Origin: an uncultured Pirellulaceae bacterium
GTDB taxonomy: Bacteria > Planctomycetota > Planctomycetia > Pirellulales > Pirellulaceae
Direction of reading: 5' to 3'
NCBI GenBank assembly: GCA_934278005.1
Contig: CAKQWG010000196.1
Location: 1-5,228 of the forward strand
DNA: 5,228 nt
Shown piece after piece: positions 5,177 through 5,228 of this stretch (within the stretch, counting starts at the first letter, position 1; each line of letters starts with the position of its first letter). A model generated the notes under the pieces. The model made no database searches. It saw nothing but the letters and a program-made list of their open reading frames with translations, and was not told the DNA's origin. The translations under genes and the position numbers were made by a program.

Positions 5177-5209
5177 GCCATAACAGCGCTGCGCTCGTTA
5201 CGAGCCTAC
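5177..5209 (-). repeat. REP-like palindrome, copy 3, inverted
   Basis: The same 33-nt unit in the opposite orientation, with GTAG head at 5209 reading leftward. It differs from copy 2 by a single change (TTACGG becomes TTATGG). With copy 2 it forms an inverted pair separated by 86 nt, like a BIME (paired REP element), able to fold into a 33-bp stem with one mismatch. The similarity to copy 2 continues for four further bases (GGCACG) before it is lost. Confidence 0.88.
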
Positions 5210-5211
5210 GC

Positions 5212-5228
5212 ACGGCACGAAAGAATCA
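5212..5228 (+). repeat. 17-nt direct repeat, second copy (reaches window edge)
   Basis: Exact second copy of the 17-nt sequence at 5086-5102. It follows the head of inverted REP copy 3 but keeps the + orientation, and it may continue beyond the window, so its true length is unknown. Confidence 0.85.

Larger units (their letters stand above)
4299..5209. mobile_element. RAYT-REP module upstream of cmoA
   Basis: One intact RAYT gene bounded by REP copies 1 and 2 in direct orientation, plus copy 3 in inverted orientation. RAYTs are generally single-copy, domesticated or vertically kept rather than freely transposing, so this may be a resident REP-processing locus and not a recent insertion. The edges given are the outermost full or half REP units; the repeats continue to the window's right end, so the module may extend further. 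Confidence 0.6.

Noticed and set aside
4299..5228. CRISPR array at the repeats
   Set aside because: The repeats are palindromic units with GTAG heads in both orientations and uneven spacing, next to a RAYT gene; there are no regular spacers or cas genes.

Overview
The window looks like chromosomal DNA from a planctomycete (Planctomycetota, probably Pirellulales-like). The best evidence is the 5S rRNA gene. It is only about 110 nt long, and its helix II is an uninterrupted 8-bp pairing without the bulged base near position 66 that most bacterial 5S rRNAs carry; as I recall, this is a signature of planctomycete 5S rRNA. Genes with little or no Shine-Dalgarno sequence and moderate GC also fit. 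The species cannot be named from sequence alone.

Layout. Positions 1-331 are the end of an rRNA operon on the + strand: the last ~43 nt of 23S rRNA, a ~133-nt spacer without tRNA, 5S rRNA, and a strong GNRA-loop terminator that reads as a terminator on both strands. From 337 to 705 a minus-strand ORF of unknown function may be a small Cys-containing protein; it overlaps the start of the next gene. Positions 676-2496 hold a + strand pair for 2-keto-3-deoxy-sugar-acid catabolism: a KDPG-type aldolase (eda family) and a KDG kinase (kdgK, PfkB family). The kinase phosphorylates KDG and the aldolase splits KDPG to pyruvate and glyceraldehyde-3-phosphate, the usual end of uronate, pectin or alginate breakdown.

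Positions 2562-4294, on the minus strand and convergent with kdgK, hold cmoA and cmoB separated by 11 nt. CmoA makes carboxy-S-adenosylmethionine and CmoB uses it to convert ho5U34 to cmo5U34 in tRNA. Both retain the ligand residues known from the E. coli enzymes. Upstream of cmoA lies a RAYT (REP-associated tyrosine transposase) gene at 4421-5017, flanked by three near-identical REP-like palindromes (4315-4347, 5058-5090, and inverted at 5177-5209). The first REP cluster begins 4 nt upstream of the cmoA start codon, so any cmoA mRNA made from the perfect TATAAT box at 4385-4390, or by read-through from the RAYT gene, carries a REP hairpin as its leader. That arrangement is the most interesting part of the window. 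The right edge (5091-5228) holds REP-related repeats and no gene.

No CRISPR array, tRNA gene, phage gene or defence system was seen.
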